In this document: in pieces, positions 8,353-17,060 of the stretch | Layout of the letters: each line of letters opens with the position of its first letter | How positions within the stretch are numbered: the stretch's first letter is position 1 | From: Autumnicola musiva | Lineage (GTDB): Bacteria > Bacteroidota > Bacteroidia > Flavobacteriales > Flavobacteriaceae | Direction: 5' to 3' | Assembly: GCF_031846585.1 (NCBI RefSeq) | Contig: NZ_JAVRHK010000008.1 | Span: 62,001 to 126,000 of the forward strand | DNA: 64,000 nucleotides | Notes under the pieces: generated by a model | Databases searched by the model: none | Told to the model about the DNA's origin: nothing | The model's input: the letters and a program-made list of their open reading frames with translations, nothing else | Program-made: the position numbers and the translations under genes

Positions 8353-9335
8353 ACAATATTTCTTTTACCCGTGCAGAAAGCGTTGAAGGGGCAGTAGACA
8401 AGGCAGCTACAACAGAGGAACAGGTAAGGTTTATAGGAGGTGGAACTAATTTACTGGACCTCATGAAATACCGGGTGGAAAATCCAGATCATTTAATAGA
8501 TGTAAATCGCCTGGACCTTTCCGAAATTAAAGCTATAGAAAATGGTGGAATGCGACTTGGAGCTACGGCTACCAATGCAGATACTGCTTACCATGAAGAG
8601 GTAGAAAAAAATTATCCTTTACTTTCAAAAGCGATGCTTGCTGCGGCCTCCACACAGTTAAGGAATATGGCTACCAATGGTGGCAATCTTTTGCAGCGCA
8701 CCCGTTGCTATTATTTTTACGATACCTCCACGCCCTGCAATAAGCGGGAGCCGGGAAGTGGTTGTTCTGCCCTGGAAGGATTTAATCGCATTCATGCCAT
8801 TCTGGGTGAAAGTGAGCATTGTATAGCCACACATCCTTCAGACATGGCGGTAGCCCTGGCGGCTTTGGATGCTACGGTCCAGGTAACCGGCAAAGGCGGC
8901 GAAAGGAGTATCCCAATTCAGGAATTTCATCGTTTGCCCGGAGATAATCCGCAAATTGACACTAATCTTAAACCCGGAGAACTTATCACGGCTATAGATT
9001 TACCCGCAAAAGGTTTTGCTGAAAATTATGCTTACCTGAAAGTACGGGATCGTCCATCTTATGCTTTTGCCTTGGTTTCGGTAGCCGCGGCAGTGGAACT
9101 TGAAGGAGAAAATATTAAGGACATTCGGGTAGCCCTTGGAGGTGTTGCCCATAAGCCCTGGCGAAAACCTGAAGTGGAAAAAGAATTTTTCGGAAAAGCA
9201 GCCAGTCCAAAAAACTTCGAATCCCTGGCTGAAAAATTAATCGAAGGTGCTACGGGCCATGGTGATAATGATTTCAAAATTAACCTGGCAAAAAACACCA
9301 TCGTAAGGGCATTAACTGAAGCAATAGAAAAGTAA
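8349..9335 (+). CDS. paoB: Aldehyde oxidoreductase FAD-binding subunit (PaoB/YagS-like)
   Basis: Encodes 328 aa. The FAD pyrophosphate loop F-I-G-G-G-T-N lies near residues 28-34, and ATNGGNLLQRTRC around residues 108-120 is the second FAD contact. Four cysteines, C120, C130, C139 and C158, fit the extra 4Fe-4S cluster known in the E. coli PaoB-type subunit and absent in most xanthine dehydrogenases. This places the enzyme in the PaoABC branch. The stop is directly followed by the start of the large subunit gene, showing tight coupling of the three subunits. Confidence 0.9.
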   Translation: MNNISFTRAESVEGAVDKAATTEEQVRFIGGGTNLLDLMKYRVENPDHLIDVNRLDLSEIKAIENGGMRLGATATNADTAYHEEVEKNYPLLSKAMLAAASTQLRNMATNGGNLLQRTRCYYFYDTSTPCNKREPGSGCSALEGFNRIHAILGESEHCIATHPSDMAVALAALDATVQVTGKGGERSIPIQEFHRLPGDNPQIDTNLKPGELITAIDLPAKGFAENYAYLKVRDRPSYAFALVSVAAAVELEGENIKDIRVALGGVAHKPWRKPEVEKEFFGKAASPKNFESLAEKLIEGATGHGDNDFKINLAKNTIVRALTEAIEK

Positions 9336-11555
9336 ATGATAGCAGACACCAATTATATAGGCAAATCTACCCGCAGGGTAGATGGTAGAAAAAAGGTGAC
9401 CGGGCAGGCTCCTTACATTGCTGAATTTAATCCGGCAGACCTTGTTCATGGCTACATAGTTAACAGTACTATTGCCAGAGGCAGGATTACTGCTATTCAT
9501 AAAGATAAAGCATTAAATGTGCCCGGGGTAAGGGAGGTTTTTACCCATGAAAATGTGCCGCCAGAGGTAAAAATAAATTCAGATTATACAGATCCGCTGG
9601 CGCCTCCGGGCAGTCCGTTTCGGCCTTTGTATGACGATAATATTCTTTATAACGGGCAACCTGTTGCATTGGTTGTTGCAGATACCTTTGAAACGGCGGC
9701 CTATGCTGCCGGACTGGTGAAAATTGAATATGAAGCTGAAGAAGGTTACGAGGTGGATATCAGGAGAAATCTTGAGCAGGCCACTCATGAAGATGTGCCG
9801 GAGCCGCCGGAACCAAGGGGAAATGCTGCTGAAGCATATGATTCTTCAGAAGTTAAAATTGAAACGGAATATTATCAGCCGCGGGAATATCACAATCCTA
9901 TGGAAACTTTCGCTTCGGTTGCTTCCTGGAATGAAGAGGAAGGTAGTTTCAATATCTATGATAAAATTCAGGGTGTAAGCAGCAGCCAGGGCTATATTGC
10001 CGGAATTTTTAATCTTGAAAAAGAAAAAGTAAGGGTGATATCTCCTTTTATTGGGGGAGCATTTGGTTCAGGTTTGCGGCCGCAATATCAGCTGTTTTTT
10101 GCAGCTATGGCTTCCAAAGCACTTAAACTTCCGGTTAAGGTAGTAATGACGCGAACCCAGATGTTCACTTTTGGTCACCGGCCAGCCTGTTTACAACGAG
10201 TAAAACTTTCCGCAGATAAAAAGGGGAAATTAACCTCTATCCGTCATGAAGCTTTCTCAGAAACTTCCAGGTTTGAAAAATTTAATGAAACAGTAGTAGA
10301 TTGGTCAGGGCTGATGTACCAGTGTGAAAACGTGGAGCTGGATTATCAATTGGTGCCTGTAGATGTATATACACCATTGGATATGAGAGCTCCTGGAGGA
10401 AGCACCGGGATGTATGCGCTGGAATGTGCTATGGATGAGCTGGCGGTAGAAGCAGGGGTGGATCCGCTGGAATTAAGAATTATAAATTATGCTGAAAAAG
10501 ACCAGAATGAAGATAAGCCTTATTCCAGCAAGGAATTAAAAGCTTGTTACCAAAGGGCTGCGGAAAAATTCGGGTGGCAAAATAGAAATGCGAAATCCCG
10601 AAGCATTAAAAAAGGTAATGAGCTGGTAGGCTATGGAATGGCTTCAGGAGTTTGGGAAGCCATGCAACAGAAATCTTCAGCTAAAGCAATACTTACTTCA
10701 GAAGGAAAACTTACTGTGAGTTCAGGTACTGCCGATATAGGCACCGGGACTTATACCATAATGTCTCAGATTGCTGCTGAAATGCTGGGTATTTCCCTGG
10801 AGCATGTGGAATTTAAATTAGGTGATTCCACTTTGCCAGATGCACCAATAGAAGGCGGTTCCTGGACAGCATCATCAGTAGGTTCTGCCGTAAAGTTGGT
10901 TTGCTCAGCTTTACAGGAAAAGATTTTTGAACTTGCCACGCAAACGCATCCGGATATCTTTGAGAATAAACTTTTTGAAGATGTGGTTTTTGACAATGGG
11001 CAGATATCAGGAAATTCTGGAACAGCGGTTTCTTTTTCAGAAATAATAACAGCTGCCGGCAGGAAATCGCTGGAAGTACAGGTGAACTCCGAACCTGAGG
11101 ATAATCGGGAGAATTATTCCTGTTATACCCACTCCTGCGTAATGGTTGAAGTTAATATAGATGAAGATACGGGGATGATTAGTATTCCAAAAGTGGTAAG
11201 TGCCATTGCCGGCGGAAAGATCCTGAATCCAAAAACTGCAGAAAGCCAGATTATTGGCGGGGTTACCTGGGGAATTGGAATGGCCCTGGAAGAGGAAGGC
11301 ATGATGGATAGCCGTAACGGCAGGATAATGAATGCCAATCTAGCGGAATATCATGTTGCCGTTCACGCCGATGTAAAGGAAATTGACGTGATTTTTGTGG
11401 AAGAGCAGGATGATATTGTTAATCCATTGGGCGCAAAAGGTTTGGGGGAAATTGGAATTGTTGGAGTGGCAGCGGCCATTGCCAATGCAGTTTACAACGC
11501 TACCGGAAAACGGGTTAGGGATTTACCAATAACGCTGGATAAGGTGTTGGAGTAG
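9336..11555 (+). CDS. paoC: Aldehyde oxidoreductase molybdopterin-binding subunit (PaoC/YagR-like)
   Basis: Encodes 739 aa, the usual length for PaoC-type large subunits. The N-terminal a/b hammerhead domain begins GKSTRRVDGRKKVTGQAPYIAEF; the Moco-binding domains carry GGAFGSGLRPQYQ near residue 240 and a glycine-rich DIGTGTYTIMSQIAAE segment near 467. The expected catalytic glutamate is E705 in GLGEIG. The enzyme would hydroxylate aldehydes or N-heterocycles with water as the oxygen donor; the precise substrate cannot be told. A second, clearly similar set of three subunits lies 4 kb downstream. Confidence 0.92.
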   Translation: MIADTNYIGKSTRRVDGRKKVTGQAPYIAEFNPADLVHGYIVNSTIARGRITAIHKDKALNVPGVREVFTHENVPPEVKINSDYTDPLAPPGSPFRPLYDDNILYNGQPVALVVADTFETAAYAAGLVKIEYEAEEGYEVDIRRNLEQATHEDVPEPPEPRGNAAEAYDSSEVKIETEYYQPREYHNPMETFASVASWNEEEGSFNIYDKIQGVSSSQGYIAGIFNLEKEKVRVISPFIGGAFGSGLRPQYQLFFAAMASKALKLPVKVVMTRTQMFTFGHRPACLQRVKLSADKKGKLTSIRHEAFSETSRFEKFNETVVDWSGLMYQCENVELDYQLVPVDVYTPLDMRAPGGSTGMYALECAMDELAVEAGVDPLELRIINYAEKDQNEDKPYSSKELKACYQRAAEKFGWQNRNAKSRSIKKGNELVGYGMASGVWEAMQQKSSAKAILTSEGKLTVSSGTADIGTGTYTIMSQIAAEMLGISLEHVEFKLGDSTLPDAPIEGGSWTASSVGSAVKLVCSALQEKIFELATQTHPDIFENKLFEDVVFDNGQISGNSGTAVSFSEIITAAGRKSLEVQVNSEPEDNRENYSCYTHSCVMVEVNIDEDTGMISIPKVVSAIAGGKILNPKTAESQIIGGVTWGIGMALEEEGMMDSRNGRIMNANLAEYHVAVHADVKEIDVIFVEEQDDIVNPLGAKGLGEIGIVGVAAAIANAVYNATGKRVRDLPITLDKVLE

Positions 11556-11590
11556 ATGTTATCAAGCTTTTGCCGATTAATACTGATCAA

Positions 11591-11881
11591 ATGAATTACA
11601 AAATTAAAATACTGAATGAAAAAGTTCTGACTTTGATCAATTTCAGTTTAGTGATTTATTTTATGTGTATCTATGGGCTCTATTTGCTAAGAATAGATTC
11701 AATTTTATTAGGAATAGTAAGGGAATCCTTTACAATCCCGGCCTTAATCTCACAGGTAATATTCCTTATCATTAATATTTATTTTTTGATTAATAGCTCT
11801 AGAAGGAACCTGCTCATAATTCTAAGCGTAATCTTTTTGGCAATATGTTCCCTGGTAACAATTGGTAGTTTTTTCAATTAA
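11591..11881 (+). CDS. Small hypothetical membrane protein
   Basis: Encodes 96 aa if the ATG at 11591 is used (an in-frame TTG at 11570 is less likely). It has three hydrophobic segments, near residues 15-35, 52-68 and 72-92, with little soluble sequence. I recognise no family. It lies 35 bases after paoC on the same strand and converges on modC, so it may simply be the last gene of that operon. Confidence 0.5.
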   Translation: MNYKIKILNEKVLTLINFSLVIYFMCIYGLYLLRIDSILLGIVRESFTIPALISQVIFLIINIYFLINSSRRNLLIILSVIFLAICSLVTIGSFFN

Positions 11882-11907
11882 TGCGTAAATAAATTACTCA
11901 CTAACCT

Positions 11908-12789
11908 TTACTCAATTTTTCTAACCACCGGGTTAAAAGCCTTGGAGGCCACCAAAACCTGGTCGCCTGCTTTGATGTTACTGACTTCCTTTTGCATGCA
12001 AACCACCTTTATCACATTTCTTCCAATTAAAATGCTGAGAATGGTCACCACTCCTTCAGGTTTAATCTCCATAACTTCTCCTGAAAACTGGAATTTTCCG
12101 CTGAGTTTACTTTTCGTGAAAATTTCCACAGGTTTTTCTTCTTTGGTAATTTGCCCATTTTCAAGGACAAGAACTTTATCGGCCAGTTTTATAATTTCAC
12201 CTGGATCATGGCTTATTAAAATTGTGGTAAGTCCAAATTGTCTGTGCACTTTCAGAATATAATCCTGCAATTTGCCCCGAATGCCATGATCTAAGGCTGA
12301 AAGCGGTTCGTCCAGAAGTAAAATTTCAGGTTTCCTTACCAGGGCCCGCGCCAGTGCCACCCGTTGTTGTTGTCCGCCGGATAACGTTGCGGGCTTTCTA
12401 TCCCGAAGTCCGTGTAGTTCCATAATGGAGATTAATTCTTCAAGATGGGATTTGTTGTTTTTATCGGCTGAAGCAAAATTAAGGTTTTCCTCCACGCTCA
12501 TATTTGGGAAAAGGGCATAATCCTGAAAAACAAATCCTATTTTGCGTTTTTGTGGCTCTAGAAATTGCTTTTCTTTGGTATTCAACCAGGTTTCGGCGGC
12601 AACTTTCATTTTTCCTTTTTCTGGAGAAAGGAATCCTGCCATCATCCGTAATATTGAAGTTTTTCCCGCTCCCGATTCTCCGTAGATAACTACAAAAGCG
12701 CCTTTTTCAATAGTAAATTTCACGTCCAGCAACATTTCTCCATGAGGCGCTTGCAATTTCTTTTGAAATTCACATTGAATCATCTCCAA
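11908..12789 (-). CDS. modC: Molybdate ABC transporter ATP-binding protein ModC
   Basis: Encodes 293 aa. Walker A (GESGAGKTS) lies near residue 36, the signature (LSGGQQQRVALARAL) near 137 and Walker B (ILLLDEPLSALD) near 156. The H-loop follows at ILISHD. A C-terminal TOBE-type domain (from about residue 225, with LIGRNVIKVV) is typical of ModC and binds oxyanion. The start overlaps modB by 10 bases. It is the last gene of the mobA-modA-mop-modB-modC operon and powers molybdate uptake for the surrounding oxidoreductases. Confidence 0.9.
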   Translation of the reverse strand: MEMIQCEFQKKLQAPHGEMLLDVKFTIEKGAFVVIYGESGAGKTSILRMMAGFLSPEKGKMKVAAETWLNTKEKQFLEPQKRKIGFVFQDYALFPNMSVEENLNFASADKNNKSHLEELISIMELHGLRDRKPATLSGGQQQRVALARALVRKPEILLLDEPLSALDHGIRGKLQDYILKVHRQFGLTTILISHDPGEIIKLADKVLVLENGQITKEEKPVEIFTKSKLSGKFQFSGEVMEIKPEGVVTILSILIGRNVIKVVCMQKEVSNIKAGDQVLVASKAFNPVVRKIE

Positions 12790-13448
12790 AACTTTTTTCC
12801 GTTATTGATAAAATAGACGAGCAGCAATATTGTAAAACTTATTACAAAAAGTACAAAGGAAAGTTGATTGGCTGAGTCATAATTAAGGGCTTCCACTTCA
12901 TCATAAATAGCAATGGAAGCCACGCGCGTTTCCCCGGGAATATTCCCGCCAATCATCAGTACTACCCCAAATTCCCCAACGGTATGGGCAAAAGTAAGGA
13001 CCATTCCGGTGAGCAGGGAAGTTTTAATATTGGGCAAAAGAACTTTTGAAAAGGTATTGAATTTAGATTTCCCCAAACTATAGGAGGCTTCCCGAAGATT
13101 TTGGGGCAAAGCTGCAAACCCCGACTGAACAGGCTGTACCATAAAAGGCAGGCTGTAAATTACCGAGGCCAGTACGAGTCCGCTGAACGAAAAAACCAGC
13201 TGTATTCCCAAAGTGTCATTCAGCCATCTTCCGAAAAAGCTGGAATTTCCCAAGGCAATCAGCAGGTAAAATCCGAGTACAGTGGGTGGTAAAATTATGG
13301 GCATACTTACCACTGCTTCCACTACGGGTTTTAATCTGGTTTTTGTATGTGCAAGCCAGTAAGCCAGCGGAACTCCAATTATTAACAATATAAGGGTGCT
13401 GATGGCAGCCAGTTTAAAGGTAAGAAGTAAAGGTTCCCATTCGATCAT
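12780..13448 (-). CDS. modB: Molybdate ABC transporter permease ModB
   Basis: Encodes 222 aa with about five or six transmembrane helices. The EAA-type cytoplasmic loop that docks with ModC is visible at LPQNLREASYSLGKSKFNTF, followed by KVLLPNIKTSLLTG. Length and loop sequence match ModB permeases. It overlaps the mop gene by 4 bases and modC by 10 bases, so all three are probably translated together. Substrate assignment rests on the neighbours ModA, ModC, MobA and three molybdoenzymes. Confidence 0.9.
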   Translation of the reverse strand: MIEWEPLLLTFKLAAISTLILLIIGVPLAYWLAHTKTRLKPVVEAVVSMPIILPPTVLGFYLLIALGNSSFFGRWLNDTLGIQLVFSFSGLVLASVIYSLPFMVQPVQSGFAALPQNLREASYSLGKSKFNTFSKVLLPNIKTSLLTGMVLTFAHTVGEFGVVLMIGGNIPGETRVASIAIYDEVEALNYDSANQLSFVLFVISFTILLLVYFINNGKKFWR

Positions 13449-13843
13449 TCCGAAAGCATTATTTCATTGGATTTTACCATTACTATTACTTCAGTATTTT
13501 TGCTTAATTGCAGTTCTTCTATGGCCGTATTGGCAATAACTGCAGTAATTTCACCCTGTAACGTACTAATTTTTATTTCGCTTAAAAGTTCTCCTTGCAG
13601 AATTTTTATTATCGTGCCCGGAATTCTGTTCTCAATGCTTATTGCTGAAAATGGCCCACACGCCAGGATGACTTCAGTTTCTTTAAAAAGTAAATTAATT
13701 TCTTTTCCGGTCCTAAGATAGGAAGCAGTTTCAGGAGTTTCCACAACTATTACCTTCAGCTGAAGTCCCTTTACTAAGATACTGAGCATAGATAAACTCC
13801 CGCTGCTATGTATTGCCGATATTTCTCCTTTTAAAGTATTCAT
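13445..13843 (-). CDS. Mop-type molybdate-binding protein with two TOBE domains
   Basis: Encodes 132 aa made of two TOBE/Mop-like repeats (residues ~1-66 and ~68-132). Each has the pattern G-x-I-x-x-I followed by a strand and ending in an isoleucine-rich segment (AISIENRIPGTIIKIL near the junction). Mop proteins and di-Mop domains bind molybdate or tungstate and buffer it in the cytoplasm, or act as the sensor part of ModE. No DNA-binding domain is present, so storage or handover to ModC is the likelier role. It sits between modA and modB with 4-base overlaps on both sides, which is not the usual modABC order. Confidence 0.75.
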   Translation of the reverse strand: MNTLKGEISAIHSSGSLSMLSILVKGLQLKVIVVETPETASYLRTGKEINLLFKETEVILACGPFSAISIENRIPGTIIKILQGELLSEIKISTLQGEITAVIANTAIEELQLSKNTEVIVMVKSNEIMLSE

Positions 13844-14625
13844 TTTGCCGGTTGATAACCATATTCCCGAAGTATTTGCTGCGCTTCAGGAGAAAAAAGG
13901 AATTTATAAAATTTTGCCGCGTTTTCTGTTCTTTTTTCTTCTTTCTGCGGAATAAGCACCACGCCCTGTTCAATTGGAGGATAAACATCAGCATTCAGGC
14001 TTAGCCATTGGCCTTTCCCTTTCATTTTTGGGGATAAAACCACAGATTGTGCGGTAAAGCCAATTTCAGCAGATTCAGAAAATATAAATTGGTTTACTGA
14101 AGAAATGCTTTCCCCAAAAACCAGTTTCGGCTTTACCTGATCATATACTCCGGTATTTTTTAAAAATATTATCGCCGCCGAACCGTAAGGTGCTGTTTTA
14201 GGATTTGCAACAGCAATGTGTTTAATCCTATTATCCTGAAGTAATTCTACAGAAGGTTTCAGACCATCTTTTAAAGTCCATAAAACCAGGCTGCCGTAGG
14301 CATAAATTTCAGGCTTTTGGCTTACAATTCTGCTTTTATAAAGTTCATTAGGATATTTTGTGTTGGCAGAAACAAAGATATCATAGGCTGCACCGGCCTT
14401 TATTTGTGCAGTTAATTTACCGGAAGAACTTACAATGGTTTCACAGGTAATCCCTGTCTTCTCAGAAAATTCCTGTACCAGTTCTTTCATAGCGAACTGC
14501 ATATTAGCCGCGGTGGCAATCCTTAACTGTACGTTTTCTTTTTTATTTGAACAACTAAAAAAAATCAAGATTGTCAGCAGAAAAACTCCATTTTTGATGG
14601 GCGATGTTATGCACTTAAATTTCAA
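13840..14625 (-). CDS. modA: Molybdate ABC transporter substrate-binding protein ModA
   Basis: Encodes 261 aa with a lipoprotein signal (hydrophobic segment ending ILIFFSCSNKK, Cys at about residue 25). The mature protein opens RIATAANMQFAMKELVQEF and contains the S-S-G-K-L-T-A-Q-I-x-x-G-A-x-Y-D-I-F-V-S-A segment that lines the oxyanion site in ModA proteins. As a lipoprotein it would be fixed to the membrane rather than free in the periplasm. It lies 4 bases downstream of mobA and overlaps the mop gene by 4 bases. Confidence 0.9.
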   Translation of the reverse strand: MKFKCITSPIKNGVFLLTILIFFSCSNKKENVQLRIATAANMQFAMKELVQEFSEKTGITCETIVSSSGKLTAQIKAGAAYDIFVSANTKYPNELYKSRIVSQKPEIYAYGSLVLWTLKDGLKPSVELLQDNRIKHIAVANPKTAPYGSAAIIFLKNTGVYDQVKPKLVFGESISSVNQFIFSESAEIGFTAQSVVLSPKMKGKGQWLSLNADVYPPIEQGVVLIPQKEEKRTENAAKFYKFLFSPEAQQILREYGYQPAK

Positions 14626-14629
14626 AAAA

Positions 14630-15253
14630 TTATTTTGTTGTAGCAGGATTATTTATTTCTGAAGTTTGTATTTTTTTCAGGGCAGCCTTGGATTCTTCCG
14701 GAGTATTTGCATTCATTAGTATAGTATCATCTTCCGGAAAAACCAGCTGTACATCCGAATTTAGTAAAAATCTACGCGGCCCCGATTGATTTTCTCCTAT
14801 AAATTCTGCGGCTGGGAGAAATGATCCCGGTTCCCAGATGGCGCATAAAGGTTCGGGCAGTTTCTTTTCACCTGTAGCAAAGGCAGTAGCAGTTTTTTCA
14901 TGATTTCTGGAGGTTATTAGCTGTTGCAAATCCTTCTCCCGCAGCAGGGGCATATCGATGGCAATTACAAGCCAGGCAACATTTGGAAATTGACGATGTG
15001 CACTATATATTCCATTAAAAGGGCCGGGAAAATGATCATTATCGGCTATAGTATTAAAATCAGCACTGATATTATTCATCTGGTCACCATGAAGGCTTAT
15101 AAAAACTTTGTCACATAGTTCATCCAGCATTTTGTACAAGTATTTCCGTTGAGACTCACCGTAATAGGAAAGCAGACCTTTATCTTTTCCCATTCTGGTA
15201 CTTCTGCCGCCACAAAGAACCAATCCGTATAAATTATTCTGTTTATTAATCAT
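14630..15253 (-). CDS. mobA: Molybdenum cofactor guanylyltransferase MobA
   Basis: Encodes 207 aa. The nucleotide-binding loop LCGGRSTRMGKDKG spans residues 13-26, and the metal-binding aspartate is in AIDMPLL near residue 98. MobA transfers GMP from GTP to molybdopterin to give MGD or bis-MGD. The hydroxylases nearby normally use MCD or unmodified Mo-MPT, so MobA may serve other enzymes or only share regulation; a MocA-like cytidylyltransferase is also present at 23.6 kb. It is the first gene of the molybdate operon and is divergent from the second oxidoreductase operon. Confidence 0.85.
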   Translation of the reverse strand: MINKQNNLYGLVLCGGRSTRMGKDKGLLSYYGESQRKYLYKMLDELCDKVFISLHGDQMNNISADFNTIADNDHFPGPFNGIYSAHRQFPNVAWLVIAIDMPLLREKDLQQLITSRNHEKTATAFATGEKKLPEPLCAIWEPGSFLPAAEFIGENQSGPRRFLLNSDVQLVFPEDDTILMNANTPEESKAALKKIQTSEINNPATTK

Positions 15254-15560
15254 TTTTTAAAGGGAATTGAGTAATCTCATTTTTTGTGATTCAAAAACTA
15301 ACTGCTCAGCGGGCTAAAATTAACCATTATGAAATTAATATTTCTTGTACTGCAGGTGAATTTATCTGAATTTTCAGGGAAAGTTTCCGAAGTTATTTCT
15401 GTTAAATAATATTTAAAACACAATGTTGCTTCTTCTTGTTGTGCTTTTTGATGTAAATTTTTAGAGCGAATCTTTTCACGCTGATTTTTTCTGAAAATAT
15501 CTTTCTATAAGTATGCTGAAGAAAACTGCAATGGAAATGTAAGCATGCAATCAAAAAATT
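15254..15560. promoter_or_regulatory. Divergent promoter region between mobA-mod and the second oxidoreductase operon
   Basis: The 307 bases hold no gene. They must contain the promoters of mobA (leftward) and the Fe-S subunit gene (rightward). I could not identify a convincing ModE site or a molybdenum-cofactor riboswitch fold by eye. Confidence 0.5.
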
Positions 15561-16076
15561 ATGAAGGAAAATTCTAATCCGGGGCAGTCCAAACCTGTAC
15601 CTATTAAAAAGGAAAAAATCAATCTTACTATTAACGGGGAAAAGCAGGAGATTAAAATTGAGGCGTGGACATCTATATTAGATCTTCTGCGGGAACATTT
15701 ACATCTTACCGGAACTAAAAAGGGCTGTGACCACGGGCAATGTGGTGCCTGTACGATTTTGCTCGACGGAACAAGAATTAATTCCTGCCTTAGTCTTGCA
15801 GTAATGCATGATGGAGCTGAAATTACAACTGTTGAAGGACTTGCCAAAGGAGATCAGCTGCATCCGGTACAGGAAGCTTTTATGGAACATGATGCCTTCC
15901 AGTGCGGGTATTGTACGCCGGGTCAAATTTGTTCCACTATAGGGCTTATTAATGAAGGGAAAGCCAAAACCCTGGATGAAATCAGGGATTTAATGAGTGG
16001 CAACATCTGCCGTTGCGGCGCTTATAATAATATTGTTAAAGTAGTGCAGGAAGCACTGGAAAGAAATAACCAATGA
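15561..16076 (+). CDS. Second aldehyde oxidoreductase-type 2Fe-2S subunit
   Basis: Encodes 171 aa. It has the same two clusters as the subunit at 7834: a GCDHGQCGAC plant-type ferredoxin motif and QCGYCTPGQ with CRC in the helical domain. The two proteins are nearly collinear and differ most in the first 15 residues. It has no Tat or Sec signal. It overlaps the next gene by 4 bases (ATGA). The two sets probably arose by duplication, or by acquisition of a close relative. Confidence 0.9.
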   Translation: MKENSNPGQSKPVPIKKEKINLTINGEKQEIKIEAWTSILDLLREHLHLTGTKKGCDHGQCGACTILLDGTRINSCLSLAVMHDGAEITTVEGLAKGDQLHPVQEAFMEHDAFQCGYCTPGQICSTIGLINEGKAKTLDEIRDLMSGNICRCGAYNNIVKVVQEALERNNQ

Positions 16077-17059
16077 GACCATTTACATTTACGAAAGCTC
16101 AGGATATACATTCGGCGGTAAAAGATATTTCTGAAAAGGAGCACGCGAAATTCATTGCCGGGGGCACGAATCTTTTAGATTTGATGAAAATAGATGTGAT
16201 GCAGCCGCAGCGTATAATTGATATTACCGGCCTTGCTTTAAACAAGATCGAAGAGACAGAAGAAGGAGGTTTACGCCTTGGAGCTTTGGTAACCAATGCA
16301 GATACTGCGTATAATGAAGAAGTACATAAGCGATATCCTCTTCTTTCTCATGCGATTCTGGCCGGAGCATCCCCCCAGTTAAGAAATAAAGCAACAAACG
16401 GGGGAAATTTGCTGCAGCGTACCCGCTGTTATTACTTTTATGACAATACCACGCCTTGTAACAAGCGGCAGCCGGGAACTGGTTGTTCTGCAATTAACGG
16501 TTATAACCGTATGCACGCCATTTTAGGTGCCAGTGAAGAGTGTATTGCCGTACATCCATCAGATATGTGTGTGTCGCTGGCCGCTCTTGGGGCAGTGGTG
16601 CAGGTGGAGGGGCCTGAGGGAAAACGCGCTATTCCTTTTAATGATTTTCACCGCCTGCCGGAAAATCAGCCAAAAAAAGACAGCAATCTTTCAGAGAACG
16701 AAATTATAACTTCTATAGATTTACCTCCCGAAGGTTTTGCTGAAAACTTCGCGTACCTTAAAAACCGGGACAGGGCTTCCTATGCCTTTGCATTGGTTTC
16801 TGTAGCGGCAGGGCTTCAGATAAACAAAGAAAAAATAATTGAAGCCAGAATTGCTTTGGGAGGAGTGGCTCATAAACCCTGGCGGGATAAAAAAGCCGAA
16901 ACCCTGCTTCAGAATAAGGAAGCCACAAAAGAAAATTTTCAGAAAGTGGCAGATACAATTCTGAAAGGAGCAAAGGGGTATATATATAATAAATTCAAAA
17001 TTGAATTGGCCAGGCGATCAATTGTTCGGGCACTAATGCAGGCTGCAAAAAAAGAATAA
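16073..17059 (+). CDS. Second aldehyde oxidoreductase-type FAD-binding subunit
   Basis: Encodes 328 aa, the same length as the subunit at 8349. The FAD loop F-I-A-G-G-T-N and the extra 4Fe-4S cysteines (RTRCYYFYDNTTPCNK, then GTGCSAINGYN and SEECIAVHP) are all present. The active PaoB-type electron path is therefore intact. It lies directly before the large subunit gene with one base between stop and start. Confidence 0.9.
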   Translation: MRPFTFTKAQDIHSAVKDISEKEHAKFIAGGTNLLDLMKIDVMQPQRIIDITGLALNKIEETEEGGLRLGALVTNADTAYNEEVHKRYPLLSHAILAGASPQLRNKATNGGNLLQRTRCYYFYDNTTPCNKRQPGTGCSAINGYNRMHAILGASEECIAVHPSDMCVSLAALGAVVQVEGPEGKRAIPFNDFHRLPENQPKKDSNLSENEIITSIDLPPEGFAENFAYLKNRDRASYAFALVSVAAGLQINKEKIIEARIALGGVAHKPWRDKKAETLLQNKEATKENFQKVADTILKGAKGYIYNKFKIELARRSIVRALMQAAKKE

Positions 17060-17060
17060 T

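Noticed and set aside
15254..15560. Molybdenum cofactor riboswitch in the divergent region
   Set aside because: No convincing conserved fold could be found by eye, and the region is AT-rich with only weak pairing.
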